64,000 nt of DNA from CAJQLB01 sp905479065 (GTDB taxonomy: Bacteria > Bacteroidota > Bacteroidia > Flavobacteriales > Flavobacteriaceae). Under the pieces are notes generated by a model. That model was not told where the DNA came from, made no database searches, and worked only from the letters and a program-made list of their open reading frames with translations. Shown here piece after piece: positions 1-8,844 of this stretch. Every line of letters starts with the position of its first letter. Position 1 is the first letter of the stretch. The position numbers were made by a program, and so were the translations under genes. The DNA lies in contig OX044364.1 in assembly GCA_943846735.1 (NCBI GenBank), positions 2,480,001 through 2,544,000 of the forward strand, read 5' to 3'.

Positions 1-318
1 GTCAAAAAAATGGGAAATATGAAAGACTTAATGGGTATGATTCCTGGTGCAGGTAAAATGATGAAGAATATGGATATTGACGACGACGCGTTTAAGCATA
101 TTGAGGCAATGATTCATTCTATGACCCCCAAAGAGCGCACGAAACCGACATTGTTAGATGCGAGTAGAAAAAAACGTATTAGCAAGGGGTCTGGAACATC
201 GGTTCAAGAGTTAAATCAGTTATTGAAACAATTTAACCAAATGAGTAAAATGATGAAGATGATGCAAGGAGGAGGCGGAAAGAAAATGATGCAAATGATG
301 AAAAATATGCCTAGGTAA
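1..318 (+). CDS. ffh: Signal recognition particle protein Ffh, C-terminal part
   Basis: This is the last 105 codons of Ffh (SRP54), the GTPase that binds the signal peptides of nascent membrane proteins and delivers ribosomes to FtsY. The reading frame is open to the first base, so the N and G domains lie outside the window. What remains is the methionine-rich M domain: a helix with MTPKER, then SGTSVQELNQLLKQFNQMSKMMKMM, where the S-G-T/S motif and following helix contact 4.5S RNA. The tail is Gly/Met/Lys-rich. folD follows 17 nt downstream on the same strand. The family call is firm from the M-domain pattern. Confidence 0.95.
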   Translation, partial: VKKMGNMKDLMGMIPGAGKMMKNMDIDDDAFKHIEAMIHSMTPKERTKPTLLDASRKKRISKGSGTSVQELNQLLKQFNQMSKMMKMMQGGGGKKMMQMMKNMPR

Positions 319-335
319 TTAAAACTTAAAATATC

Positions 336-1220
336 ATGATAATTTTAGATGGGAAAAAAATCAGTAATGACATCAAAGATGAAATTGCTGAAGAAGTAAA
401 AAAAATAAAGGCAAAAGGTGAAAAAGTACCCCATCTAGCAGCAATAATTGTCGGTAATGATGGAGCGAGCTTAACCTATGTTGGGAGTAAGGTGAGAGCT
501 TGTGAGCGTGTTGGTTTTGAATCAACTTTAGTTCAATTATCCAATACAATAAGTGAAGTAGAGCTATTGGATACGATAGAAGAGTTGAATTCAGATGATA
601 ATATTGATGGTTTTATAGTACAACTACCACTGCCTGATCAAATTGATGAACAAAAAGTCTTGCTAGCCGTTAATCCTGATAAAGATGTTGACGGATTTCA
701 TCCAATGAATTTTGGTCGTATGGCATTAGATATGTCAACGTTTATTCCTGCGACTCCTTTTGGTATTTTAGAACTCTTTGACCGCTATGGTGTTGAAACC
801 AGTGGTAAACACACGGTCGTTATTGGAAGGTCTCATATTGTTGGAAGACCAATGAGTATTTTAATGGGTAGAAAGGGATTTCCTGGAAATTCAACAGTAA
901 CATTAACTCACAGTAGAACCAAAAATATAGAGGACATTACACGCCAAGCGGATATTATAATTACAGCTTTAGGGATACCGGAATTTTTAAAAGCAGATAT
1001 GGTGAAAGAAGGTGTTACAGTTGTTGATGTTGGTATTACAAGAGTTCCCGATGTCTCAAAAAAAAGGGGGTATAAAATAACAGGTGATGTCGATTTTGAA
1101 AGTGTCAGTAAAAAGGCGAGCTACATTACTCCTGTTCCTGGAGGTGTTGGTCCCATGACCATTGCGATGCTTTTAAAAAATACGTTATTAGCTAGAGAAA
1201 GACATTCAAACAAATCCTAA
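336..1220 (+). CDS. folD: Bifunctional methylenetetrahydrofolate dehydrogenase/cyclohydrolase FolD
   Basis: A cytoplasmic enzyme that interconverts 5,10-methylene-, 5,10-methenyl- and 10-formyl-tetrahydrofolate, supplying one-carbon units for purines and formyl-Met. At 294 aa it has normal length. The catalytic Tyr48 and Lys52 lie in SLTYVGSK. The family signature VQLPLP is at about 95-100, the NADP-binding GRSHIVGRP at about 164-172, and PGGVGPMT near the C-terminus. The ATG at 336 follows ffh by 17 nt, so read-through from ffh is likely. The ffh-folD order is common in Flavobacteriia. Confidence 0.97.
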   Translation: MIILDGKKISNDIKDEIAEEVKKIKAKGEKVPHLAAIIVGNDGASLTYVGSKVRACERVGFESTLVQLSNTISEVELLDTIEELNSDDNIDGFIVQLPLPDQIDEQKVLLAVNPDKDVDGFHPMNFGRMALDMSTFIPATPFGILELFDRYGVETSGKHTVVIGRSHIVGRPMSILMGRKGFPGNSTVTLTHSRTKNIEDITRQADIIITALGIPEFLKADMVKEGVTVVDVGITRVPDVSKKRGYKITGDVDFESVSKKASYITPVPGGVGPMTIAMLLKNTLLARERHSNKS

Positions 1221-1232
1221 ACTGCCATAATT

Positions 1233-1667
1233 TTATTTTGCAAATAGAGCAGCGTTGTTTTTAAAAGACTTAAATTCAAGTGCGTTACCTGAAGGATCAT
1301 TAAAAAACATTGTAGCTTGTTCTCCAATTTGTCCTTTGAAGCGAATATAGGGTTCAATGATAAAACTTATATTTTTTGATTTTAATCTGTTTGAAAAAGA
1401 TTCAAATTCGTCCCAAGGTAAAACAACGCCAAAGTGAGGAACAGGAATTGCTTTTCCATCGACCAAATTTGTGTGAAGCCCTTCAACAGGCCCTGGTTTT
1501 AGATGAATAACAAATTGATGACCAAAGAAATTAAAATCAACCCACTGTTCACTGCTTCTTCCTTCTTCACAGCCAATAATATCTCTGTAGAAGGTTCTGC
1601 AATCCTCTAAATTTGAAACAGGAACGGCTAGGTGGAATGGTGCAATCATAAAATCTTTTAGTGACAA
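1233..1667 (-). CDS. VOC family (glyoxalase/bleomycin-resistance fold) protein
   Basis: A 144-aa single-domain protein of the vicinal oxygen chelate superfamily. The start contains FHLAVPVSNLEDCRTFYRDIIGC, the typical first beta-alpha-beta of a glyoxalase-like half. Possible metal ligands are His13, a central His (VIHLKPG) and a C-terminal Glu in DPSGNALEFK. VOC members include glyoxalase I, dioxygenases and resistance proteins, and the substrate cannot be read from sequence. Translation may start at the ATG used here or at Met7. It converges with folD 12 nt away and stands alone. The fold is sure, the function unknown. Confidence 0.85.
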   Translation of the reverse strand: MSLKDFMIAPFHLAVPVSNLEDCRTFYRDIIGCEEGRSSEQWVDFNFFGHQFVIHLKPGPVEGLHTNLVDGKAIPVPHFGVVLPWDEFESFSNRLKSKNISFIIEPYIRFKGQIGEQATMFFNDPSGNALEFKSFKNNAALFAK

Positions 1668-1832
1668 CTAATTTAATTATTTTTAATGAAAATAGTTACG
1701 ACGTATTTGATTTTTTAAAGTGAGGTATTTTGAAATTAAAAATCTGTGATCACAAGTAATTATTCTGTTTACAGTGTAGTGGAATTATATTTGAAACTCA
1801 AAAGCTCAAGGTTTAATCATGTGTTGGTCAGC

Positions 1833-2570
1833 TTACTGTTGTGGCTTAAACGTTTTTTTTGAGTTGCTTAGTAAGTGCTCTAAATCTTTTAATTCATTTA
1901 CTGTTAGTTCACGGTGTTGTCCATTGGGGATATCCAATTCAATATTCATGATTCGAACACGTTTCAGCTTTGTAACGCGGTAGTTTAGGTATTCACACAT
2001 GCGTCTAATTTGTCGGTTTAAACCTTGAGTTAAAATTATTTTAAAAGTAAAACGGTCTATTTTAACAACGTGACATTTTTTTGTAATAGTGTCTAAAATT
2101 GGAATTCCTGAAGACATACGTTCCAAGAAGGTTTGCGAAATAGGTTTATCTACGGTAACAATATATTCTTTTTCGTGATTATTGCTAGCTCGCAATATTT
2201 TATTGACAATATCACCATCATTGGTCAATAGAATTAACCCTTCACTCGGTTTATCCAAGCGACCAATCGGGAAAATTCGCTTAGGATAGTTGATGAAATC
2301 TATGATGTTATTTTTTTCAACTTTCGTATCGGTAGTACAAACAATGCCAATTGGTTTGTGAAAAGCTAAATATATCGATGGATTTTTATTGTTTGATATA
2401 ACAATACCATCAACAGCGACACTGTCATCATGACTAATTTTTGTACCCATTTCAGGATTTTCCCCATTAACAGTAACACGACCAGCCAAAATTAGTCGAT
2501 CTGCCTCTCTTCTTGAGCAGTAACCAAGCTCACTTAAGTATTTGTTTATCCGTTTAAGAGATGTGTCCAT
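1833..2570 (-). CDS. rluF: 23S rRNA pseudouridine synthase, RluF-type
   Basis: An RNA pseudouridine synthase of the RsuA/RluB/E/F branch, 245 aa. An N-terminal S4 RNA-binding domain (about 5-50, RINKYLSELGYCSRREAD) precedes the catalytic domain, whose motif is GRLDKPSEGLILLTNDG with catalytic Asp106. The motif near 183 (GLNRQIRRMCEYLNYRVTKLKRVRI) matches RluF, which modifies U2604 of 23S rRNA. RluB or a multi-target enzyme is possible, as specificity inside this branch is hard to read. A short Lys/Gln tail ends the protein. The next minus-strand gene upstream starts beyond 3400. Confidence 0.88.
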   Translation of the reverse strand: MDTSLKRINKYLSELGYCSRREADRLILAGRVTVNGENPEMGTKISHDDSVAVDGIVISNNKNPSIYLAFHKPIGIVCTTDTKVEKNNIIDFINYPKRIFPIGRLDKPSEGLILLTNDGDIVNKILRASNNHEKEYIVTVDKPISQTFLERMSSGIPILDTITKKCHVVKIDRFTFKIILTQGLNRQIRRMCEYLNYRVTKLKRVRIMNIELDIPNGQHRELTVNELKDLEHLLSNSKKTFKPQQ

Positions 2571-2590
2571 GGTGTAAAGATACTATTATG

Positions 2591-3418
2591 TTAATCATCA
2601 ATAAATTGATAAATGAAATTATTAATCGTATCGTTGTTCAAGGAGTGGCCAAAACCTGTAGTGGTTATTAATTGACTATCCGAAAAATCTTTATTAATCA
2701 AAATTGCGTCATTATAGGGGATTATTGCATCTTCGGTATCGTGTATTATGAGTCCTTGAGAGGAAATTTGTTTTGAGAATTTTGCTGTTGAAAAATCTTC
2801 TGGTGCTTTACCAAAAAGATTGATGATTGATAGATTTATCTGTGTTCTTGTACGCTTATTATATCCAAGTAAATCATAGTACCTCTCAAGAACATCCTTA
2901 AATTCGGATGGTGCACCCATTAAAATAAGTTTTTCAACACTCTTAATGTTATATTTATGTTGAAATAATACCGAGGCCATGCCGCCAACAGAGTGTCCAA
3001 TTACAACTTGTGCATTAAAGTGTTTGGCTACAATATGGATAAATTCCGCATACAGTAAGGCATTAAAACGAATACCGCCTGATGCACCATGAGCAGGGGC
3101 ATCTAATGCGATTAAGTTATAACCTTTTTTAGTTAAAGAGTTCACGAGACTTTTCCAGCGGTGAGCATTACTCTCCCAGCCGTGAACGAGTAAAATTGTC
3201 TCTTTTGTTCCTTTCCATTGGTAAGTCATTATTGAAAGGTTATTGTGTTTGAGAGTTTGTTTTACAGCAGTGTTCAAAAAAGAAGATTGCTTATCAGTAA
3301 CGCGACCTTGTCTAGGCGTTTGAAAAAGAGTCAAGGCTTTTTTGGATGCGTGATGTTTCGAGATATAGCTAGAAATATTGATATACCATCCAACCGTTTT
3401 AATCAATAATTTTTCCAT
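2591..3418 (-). CDS. Alpha/beta hydrolase
   Basis: An alpha/beta-hydrolase-fold protein of 275 aa. The oxyanion-loop motif HGW is at 79-81, LDAPAHG at 105-111, and the nucleophile Ser143 is in GHSVGG. Asp230 (HDTEDAIIP) and His258 (GFGHS) complete the triad. The start chosen is the ATG at 3418, which shares its A with the TGA of the upstream cupin gene (TGATG). A longer frame reaching 3466 would sit inside that gene. The overlap implies translational coupling in a lipoprotein-cupin-hydrolase operon. Substrate unknown. The N-terminal 40 residues are hydrophobic and basic and may associate with the membrane. Confidence 0.85.
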   Translation of the reverse strand: MEKLLIKTVGWYINISSYISKHHASKKALTLFQTPRQGRVTDKQSSFLNTAVKQTLKHNNLSIMTYQWKGTKETILLVHGWESNAHRWKSLVNSLTKKGYNLIALDAPAHGASGGIRFNALLYAEFIHIVAKHFNAQVVIGHSVGGMASVLFQHKYNIKSVEKLILMGAPSEFKDVLERYYDLLGYNKRTRTQINLSIINLFGKAPEDFSTAKFSKQISSQGLIIHDTEDAIIPYNDAILINKDFSDSQLITTTGFGHSLNNDTINNFIYQFIDD

Positions 3419-3783
3419 CACGTTTCTTCTCGGGTTGCTAATTCTACAGAAAAAGCAGGAGTGCAAATGGCTAAATACTCACAAGGTTCCAAAAAGGGGT
3501 TTGAATACTGTACGCGGGTGTTTCTGTTTATTTTAATTGATTCACCAGCGTTCAATACGAATGTGTCCCCATCCACAATAAATTGTTTTTTCCCTTTTAG
3601 AATGACCGTGTATTCCTCAAAAAGAGGTTTCTGAAATGGTTCACTCCATCCTGGTGGAGCAATCATGTGAGCTATACTAATGTTAGCATTTTTATCAGTT
3701 GCCAATCCAAAATGTTCTTTTATTGATTTCCCATCATTTGTGGGAACCACATATGGTGACTTTTGAATGATATAATTTTTCAT
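3418..3783 (-). CDS. Cupin domain protein
   Basis: A small protein of about 121 aa with one cupin barrel. The second half shows EEYTVILKGKKQFIVDGDTFVLNAGESIKIN, the beta-strand pattern of cupin motifs 1-2. A strict HxH metal motif is not obvious, so metal binding is uncertain. The start is placed at the ATG at 3783, one base after the stop of the upstream lipoprotein gene. A longer frame beginning at 3825 would overlap that gene. It ends overlapping the hydrolase start by one base. Role unknown; the operon context does not reveal a pathway. Confidence 0.75.
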   Translation of the reverse strand: MKNYIIQKSPYVVPTNDGKSIKEHFGLATDKNANISIAHMIAPPGWSEPFQKPLFEEYTVILKGKKQFIVDGDTFVLNAGESIKINRNTRVQYSNPFLEPCEYLAICTPAFSVELATREET

Positions 3784-3784
3784 A

Positions 3785-4339
3785 TTAAAACCATTGAATG
3801 TAAAATCCTTTAATTTTAGCATCATCAGGAATTTGAATTGCTTCTATTTTTAAGTTCATATCAAAACGTAATTCGGCAGGGAGATCATTTTTGTCAATAG
3901 TGAAAAATGAATTTATATCGTCAACCGAAATAATGATATTTTTAATACTGTTTTGAACACCTGAAATCTTATAGTTGTCTTTCAAGGTCTTAAAGTTGCT
4001 TTTCAGGTGAAGTCCTTTTCTTGTTTTAAATTGTTCTGAATTGATTTCTATGAGTTTTATTGTTGATAACGAGTCTTTTATTCTTTTTGGTGTTAAGGTT
4101 AAAAGTTTTTTTCCATCCTTATCATAAATTTCTATATTCCGGTTGGTTGTGTTAAAACGATTTTTATTAATAAATTTTGCAATGGAGTCATTTGGAAATA
4201 TCAAATCTAAATTTCTCACTTCGGTAGAATCTGTTAGTAATCCAATACTTTGTTTTGAGATTAAGTTAGTATCAGTTGATTGGGAGCATGAGCTCAATAA
4301 GAAAAGACTTAACAAGAGTACGTGTAAATTAAATTTCAT
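3785..4339 (-). CDS. Putative lipoprotein of unknown function
   Basis: A 184-aa protein with a clear lipoprotein signal: MKFNLHVLLLSLFLLSSC, with Cys18 as the lipidated residue. The mature part begins SQSTDTN, is rich in Lys, Asn and Ile, and looks like a beta-rich periplasmic domain. I recognise no family. It is the first gene of a tightly packed minus-strand set (lipoprotein, cupin, alpha/beta hydrolase) with 1-nt gaps or overlaps. The HerA-like gene upstream ends 18 nt before it, so a longer operon is possible. Confidence 0.75.
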   Translation of the reverse strand: MKFNLHVLLLSLFLLSSCSQSTDTNLISKQSIGLLTDSTEVRNLDLIFPNDSIAKFINKNRFNTTNRNIEIYDKDGKKLLTLTPKRIKDSLSTIKLIEINSEQFKTRKGLHLKSNFKTLKDNYKISGVQNSIKNIIISVDDINSFFTIDKNDLPAELRFDMNLKIEAIQIPDDAKIKGFYIQWF

Positions 4340-4357
4340 TTTTTTATGATGTTTGGG

Positions 4358-5869
4358 TTAGATTACTTTTTTAATAATTCCAAAGACAGCTCTTATAAAA
4401 GTAGCACTAGTCAATACTTTAACGATAGGATTTTGTCTTTTGTATTTTGAACCTGATGTTCTTTTGATTTTTTTTGATTGCTCTTGAGTTCTACTCTGAT
4501 TGTTAATAGCTTCGGCTTGTTTTATTTTTTTATTTAATAGTTCGTAGGCGCTTTCACGATCAATAGAATCGTTGTATTTTTCAACAAGTTCCGATTTACG
4601 TAATAATGTATTTATTTCTGTAGGAGTGAGGATATCCATTCTGCTCATCGGTGCTCTCATCATGGTAGCTGCAAGGGGAGTGGGGCGCCCTTTTTCATCT
4701 AGGGCAGATACAAGTGCTTCTCCAATACCGAGCGATGTTAAGACACCCGCTGTGTCATAAAAATCAGTGTCGGGGTAATTTTGAGCAGTCAATTTAATTG
4801 CTTTTCTGTCTTTTGCCGTAAAGGCTCGCAGGGCATGCTGAACCTTTAAGCCTAATTGACTTAAAACAGATTCAGGAACGTCTGTTGGGTTTTGTGTTAC
4901 AAAGTAGAGGCCAATGCCTTTGCTTCGAATGAGTTTTACAATACTTTCAATTTGATTCAAAAGCGCTTTTGATGCCTCATTAAATATCAAATGTGCTTCA
5001 TCGATAAACAAAATTAGTTTTGGTCTATCGGCATCGCCTTGTTCAGGGAAAGATTCATAAATTTCAGCTAATAAACTCAACATAAACGTTGAAAATAATT
5101 TTGGTTTATCTTGTATATCTGTAAGTCGTATGATATTAATGTAGCCGCGACCATCTTCAGTTATTCTAACCAAATCGTTTACCTCAAAACTTTTTTCTCC
5201 AAAAAACAAATCTCCTCCTTGTTGCTCTAATTCAACGATACGTCTTAAAATTGCACCGGTAGAGGCTGAAGAAATCCGTCCATAAGATTCTTCAAATTCC
5301 GATTTTCCCTCCTTGCTTGCATATTGAAGAATCTTTTTAAAATCCTTCAAATCTAAAAGGGGGAGCTTGTGATCATCACAATATTTGAAAATGACAGAAA
5401 TTATTCCCGCTTGGGTTTGGGAGACATCTAATATTCTTGAAATTAATACGGGACCAAATTCACTAACAGTGGCGCGAAGACGTACTCCGTTTTGTTTTGA
5501 AAGTGACATTAATTCTACTGGGAATGCTTTTGATTCAAATGGAATCCCTATTTTTTGGTGTCTCTCCTCAATTTTTTGGTGTCCATGACTTGATTGGGCT
5601 AAGCCACTTAAATCACCCTTAACATCCATGAGTACAACAGGTATGCCTTTATCACTTAAATTTTCTGCTAATACTTGCAGTGTTTTGGTTTTTCCAGTGC
5701 CAGTTGCCCCAGCAATTAAACCATGTCTATTCATTGTTTTTAATGGAATATTAATGAAGGCATTTTTTATTGTTTTGTTATCTAATATGGCCGAGCCAAG
5801 CGTGAGGAATTCACCCTTAAAAGTATTCCCATCAGAAATGTGATTAAAAAATTTCTCATTTCTATTCAT
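4358..5869 (-). CDS. HerA-like helicase-domain ATPase (DUF853 family)
   Basis: A 503-aa P-loop ATPase of the HerA/FtsK superfamily, DUF853 type. Walker A is GATGTGKT (54-61). Walker B is LILFIDEAHLIF, followed by VTQNPTDVPESVLSQLG, where the Gln/Thr sensor region and family block are typical. The C-terminus carries MMRAPMSRM, then a Lys/Gln-rich stretch and a basic hydrophobic tail (TSATFIRAVFGIIKKVI) that could touch membrane or DNA. Bacterial DUF853 proteins are sometimes annotated as nucleoside-triphosphatases, but their role is not settled. It is divergent from queE with a 105-nt intergenic region. Confidence 0.88.
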   Translation of the reverse strand: MNRNEKFFNHISDGNTFKGEFLTLGSAILDNKTIKNAFINIPLKTMNRHGLIAGATGTGKTKTLQVLAENLSDKGIPVVLMDVKGDLSGLAQSSHGHQKIEERHQKIGIPFESKAFPVELMSLSKQNGVRLRATVSEFGPVLISRILDVSQTQAGIISVIFKYCDDHKLPLLDLKDFKKILQYASKEGKSEFEESYGRISSASTGAILRRIVELEQQGGDLFFGEKSFEVNDLVRITEDGRGYINIIRLTDIQDKPKLFSTFMLSLLAEIYESFPEQGDADRPKLILFIDEAHLIFNEASKALLNQIESIVKLIRSKGIGLYFVTQNPTDVPESVLSQLGLKVQHALRAFTAKDRKAIKLTAQNYPDTDFYDTAGVLTSLGIGEALVSALDEKGRPTPLAATMMRAPMSRMDILTPTEINTLLRKSELVEKYNDSIDRESAYELLNKKIKQAEAINNQSRTQEQSKKIKRTSGSKYKRQNPIVKVLTSATFIRAVFGIIKKVI

Positions 5870-5960
5870 ACTGTAAATTTTTTAATAAAAGTAAGTAAAC
5901 TTAATTAAATGAAATTAAAAAAAACTATTAAGTTTGGTCGTGTAAAAAGAATCACTGAAC

Positions 5961-5968
5961 TATCTTTG
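5961..5968 (+). promoter_or_regulatory. Probable -7 box upstream of queE
   Basis: TATCTTTG matches the Bacteroidota -7 consensus TAnnTTTG. It ends only 6 nt before the chosen queE ATG at 5975, so the mRNA would be leaderless or nearly so. No TTG lies at the ideal spacing; the nearest candidate is 24 nt upstream, which lowers confidence. Confidence 0.4.
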
Positions 5969-5974
5969 TGCGAA

Positions 5975-6604
5975 ATGAAAAAAGAGATTTTAGAGCTTGT
6001 TAATAGTGGTAAAATGCTTCCATTGATGGAAGAGTTTTACACGATACAAGGAGAGGGTTACCATAAGGGGACAGCAGCTTATTTCATACGAATAGGAGGT
6101 TGTGATGTCGGATGTCATTGGTGTGATGTTAAGGAAAGTTGGTCGTCTGAATTACATCCTCCAACAGATATTGCTGAAATTGTCAACAATGCCGTAAAAT
6201 ACAGTAATACAATCGTGGTAACAGGAGGAGAACCATTGACATGGAATATGGGTCCCTTAACTGAACAATTGAAATTAAGAGGTGTTCAAACGCATATTGA
6301 AACATCAGGCGCTTACAACTTGACAGGCGAGTGGGATTGGATATGTCTTTCCCCAAAAAAAATAAAGTTACCAAAAGAAGAAATTTATAAAAAAGCGAAT
6401 GAGTTAAAATGTATAATCTACAATAACAATGATTTTAAGTTCGCTGAGGAGGAAGCTTCAAAAGTAAATGGTAAGTGTATTTTATACTTGCAGCCAGAAT
6501 GGAGTAAACGTGAAAAAATGATGCCCTCGATAGTGGACTATGTGATGGCTAATCCTAAGTGGAAAGTATCCCTTCAAACCCATAAGTATTTAAATATCCC
6601 ATAA
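5975..6604 (+). CDS. queE: 7-carboxy-7-deazaguanine synthase QueE
   Basis: A radical-SAM enzyme that converts 6-carboxytetrahydropterin to 7-carboxy-7-deazaguanine in queuosine/preQ0 synthesis. Length is 209 aa from the ATG at 5975, chosen because QueE family members begin just before MLPLMEEFYTIQGEGYHKGTAA. The frame extends upstream to an ATG at 5909, but that stretch is not QueE-like and contains a -7 box. The cluster ligands are Cys43, Cys47 and Cys50 (GGCDVGCHWCD). VTGGEPLTW follows as the SAM-binding region. No other queuosine gene is adjacent. folE, which makes the shared pterin precursor, is at 25-26 kb. Confidence 0.95.
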   Translation: MKKEILELVNSGKMLPLMEEFYTIQGEGYHKGTAAYFIRIGGCDVGCHWCDVKESWSSELHPPTDIAEIVNNAVKYSNTIVVTGGEPLTWNMGPLTEQLKLRGVQTHIETSGAYNLTGEWDWICLSPKKIKLPKEEIYKKANELKCIIYNNNDFKFAEEEASKVNGKCILYLQPEWSKREKMMPSIVDYVMANPKWKVSLQTHKYLNIP

Positions 6605-6820
6605 TGATATTTAATATTACAAATTACAAGTAATTTTTCATTGTCTTTACTTTTTCAACAAGAAGGAAGCCTTACTTTAGGTCTTAAATTTAAGTTTCTT
6701 TTAAATTATGCAAACAATTTGAGTTTATTTATTGTTGTTGATCATCTGTTTATGCAGGGTAGGAATAAGTTGTTTTTAACTTTTTGAAAATCAATAAATT
6801 AATTATATTACAATGCTATT

Positions 6821-8842
6821 ATGAAAAACTGCGTTTTATTTCTTTTATTGTTATTAGTCTATGAACTTCCTGCTCAAAAGTCTGACCTAGACATACCGTC
6901 AAAAATCAAATATTTAAATGTAAAAATTCAAGAAACTGAAAGCGGTGAACGGCTCATTTGGCTCGATAGTCTTGTTCAAACTGTTTTAGATCGTACAGAA
7001 TTTAAGTACGATTCGATTGCAAGAGTCTCCATAAATTTTGCCATTGAAATAGATTCTTTGTCAAAAGCATCAAGACAACTTGCTGACCTCACTTATTACT
7101 ACAACTATGTGGTAAGGCAACCTGAAGAAGGTATTCGGCTCTATAATTATTATAATGAAAAATTTAAAAATTTAAAAAATGACTCTAATTTGGGATTCCT
7201 CCATTTATACGTAGCGGATTGTTTTGTCGCTGTGAATGAGTTGAATGAAGGTATCGAATTCTATAAAAAAGCTTTAGTCTACGGTGAGTTGTCGAATAAT
7301 GAAAGGCTGAAAGCCTTGGCTAATTTGTATATGGGATATGTGTTTTCAAACAAAGGAACATTTACAGATGCTTCGGTAAATTTTAAAAAAGCAGCTCAAA
7401 TTTTCACAAAGAGCAAAGACACCTTTAATTTATTGTCTACAAAAAATGCATTATCAATACTTTACAGTAAAAATTCTTTTTATGAGGAAGCAAAAAAGGA
7501 GCGTGATGAAGCGATTGAAATAGCTAAAAAATTGAATAAAGGCAATAATTTAATTAGTTTGTACTACAATTCGGCAGAAGATTCAAAAAGAATTGGAGAT
7601 ACGGCAAAGCAAATTGCATATTTAAAATTATCAATTGAAGAAAATCAAAAGAATAAGTATGCTGTAAATATTCAGCCTGTATTACTCGCCGCATTAACAA
7701 ACGCTTACGCAGAAAGTGATAGTTTAAAAAAAGCTGAAATTAAATTTAAAGAATTAGAAATAGCATTAAATAAAGACGACAGTAAAGGCAATAAACGCTA
7801 CTATTCTGACGCAAAAAAGACACTATCATTTGCTAAAGGCGATTACTACAATGCTCTTAAGCATGGCAAAAAGTATTTAAAAATACAAAAGGAAAGGCAG
7901 AAGTATGAGGAAATTATGCTGACAGAGAAGTTTTTATCTGATGTTTACAAAGCAATGAATGAAGACGTAAAAAGTAATGTTCATTTAGTAAATTATTATA
8001 AGATTAAAGATTCTGTTTCAAGCGTTAAGAATATTAAGTCTTTAGCTTTCTATCAAACTTTATATGAAACAGAAAAACGTGATCATAAAATTGAAAATCA
8101 ACGAGCAAGTATTGATGTATTAAATCTTAAAAACGAAAACAGCAGACAGTTACTCATTTTTGGCTTACTAAGTTTACTAGTTCTGTTTGCTTTAATTATT
8201 TTCTATCGTTCTTTTTTAAGTGCAAAACAGCGAGAGCGCAAGCAGCAAGAGTTTTCGCAAGAACTCATAAAGACTCAAGAAAATGAGCGTACAAGAATCG
8301 CAAAAGATCTTCATGACGGTGTAGGGCAACAAATAACATTGCTAAAAATGAAAGCTCAGAATTCAAATCAAGATGATTTATCTGGCTTGGCTCACGATGC
8401 ACTTGAAGAGGTGAGGAGTATTTCGAGAAACTTATATCCAGCGACACTTGCAAAACTCGGATTAACAGACAGCATAGAGCAGCTTTTATTAGACTTAGAC
8501 GAAGAAACAGAAATGTTTGTCTCTGTTGAGATTGATAATGTCAATTCAAATTTTGATGATTTTGAGTCTCTAAATTTTTATAGGTTTATTCAGGAGTGTG
8601 TCAATAACGTGTTAAAACATGCCAATGCAAAGACGCTAATTGTTAATATTAATAAGCACACAGACGGCATAAAAATTTTGATAAAGGATAACGGAAATGG
8701 GTTTGACTTGAGTAATAAATTTAAGCAAAACAGTCTTGGTTTAAAAACTATGGCAGAACGCATAACTATGTTAAAAGGAAAATTTTCAATTAATAGTAAA
8801 CTTTCTGAAGGAACCTCAATATTAGTTCAAATTCCTTTTTAA
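6821..8842 (+). CDS. TPR-containing sensor histidine kinase (HisKA_3, NarL/ComP type)
   Basis: A 673-aa sensor kinase. A signal peptide (to about residue 19, ELPAQ) leads a periplasmic region of TPR-like helical repeats to about 410. A transmembrane segment lies near 443-465, then a short coiled linker. The HisKA_3 dimerisation domain carries the phospho-acceptor His498 in AKDLHDGVGQQ. The HATPase_c domain has N-box NNVLKHANA (about 597-605) and G-box DNGNGFDL. Its partner response regulator begins 2 nt downstream. TPR-periplasmic kinases of this kind are abundant in Bacteroidota and the signal is usually unknown. The 216-bp upstream region is AT-rich without a clear -7 box. Confidence 0.92.
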   Translation: MKNCVLFLLLLLVYELPAQKSDLDIPSKIKYLNVKIQETESGERLIWLDSLVQTVLDRTEFKYDSIARVSINFAIEIDSLSKASRQLADLTYYYNYVVRQPEEGIRLYNYYNEKFKNLKNDSNLGFLHLYVADCFVAVNELNEGIEFYKKALVYGELSNNERLKALANLYMGYVFSNKGTFTDASVNFKKAAQIFTKSKDTFNLLSTKNALSILYSKNSFYEEAKKERDEAIEIAKKLNKGNNLISLYYNSAEDSKRIGDTAKQIAYLKLSIEENQKNKYAVNIQPVLLAALTNAYAESDSLKKAEIKFKELEIALNKDDSKGNKRYYSDAKKTLSFAKGDYYNALKHGKKYLKIQKERQKYEEIMLTEKFLSDVYKAMNEDVKSNVHLVNYYKIKDSVSSVKNIKSLAFYQTLYETEKRDHKIENQRASIDVLNLKNENSRQLLIFGLLSLLVLFALIIFYRSFLSAKQRERKQQEFSQELIKTQENERTRIAKDLHDGVGQQITLLKMKAQNSNQDDLSGLAHDALEEVRSISRNLYPATLAKLGLTDSIEQLLLDLDEETEMFVSVEIDNVNSNFDDFESLNFYRFIQECVNNVLKHANAKTLIVNINKHTDGIKILIKDNGNGFDLSNKFKQNSLGLKTMAERITMLKGKFSINSKLSEGTSILVQIPF

Positions 8843-8844
8843 TT

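Noticed and set aside
3419..3466. Longer start for the alpha/beta hydrolase
   Set aside because: It would lie within the cupin gene in another frame. The TGATG junction at 3418 is a typical coupled start.
5909..5974. Longer QueE start at 5909
   Set aside because: The added residues are not QueE-like and the stretch contains the -7 box TATCTTTG.
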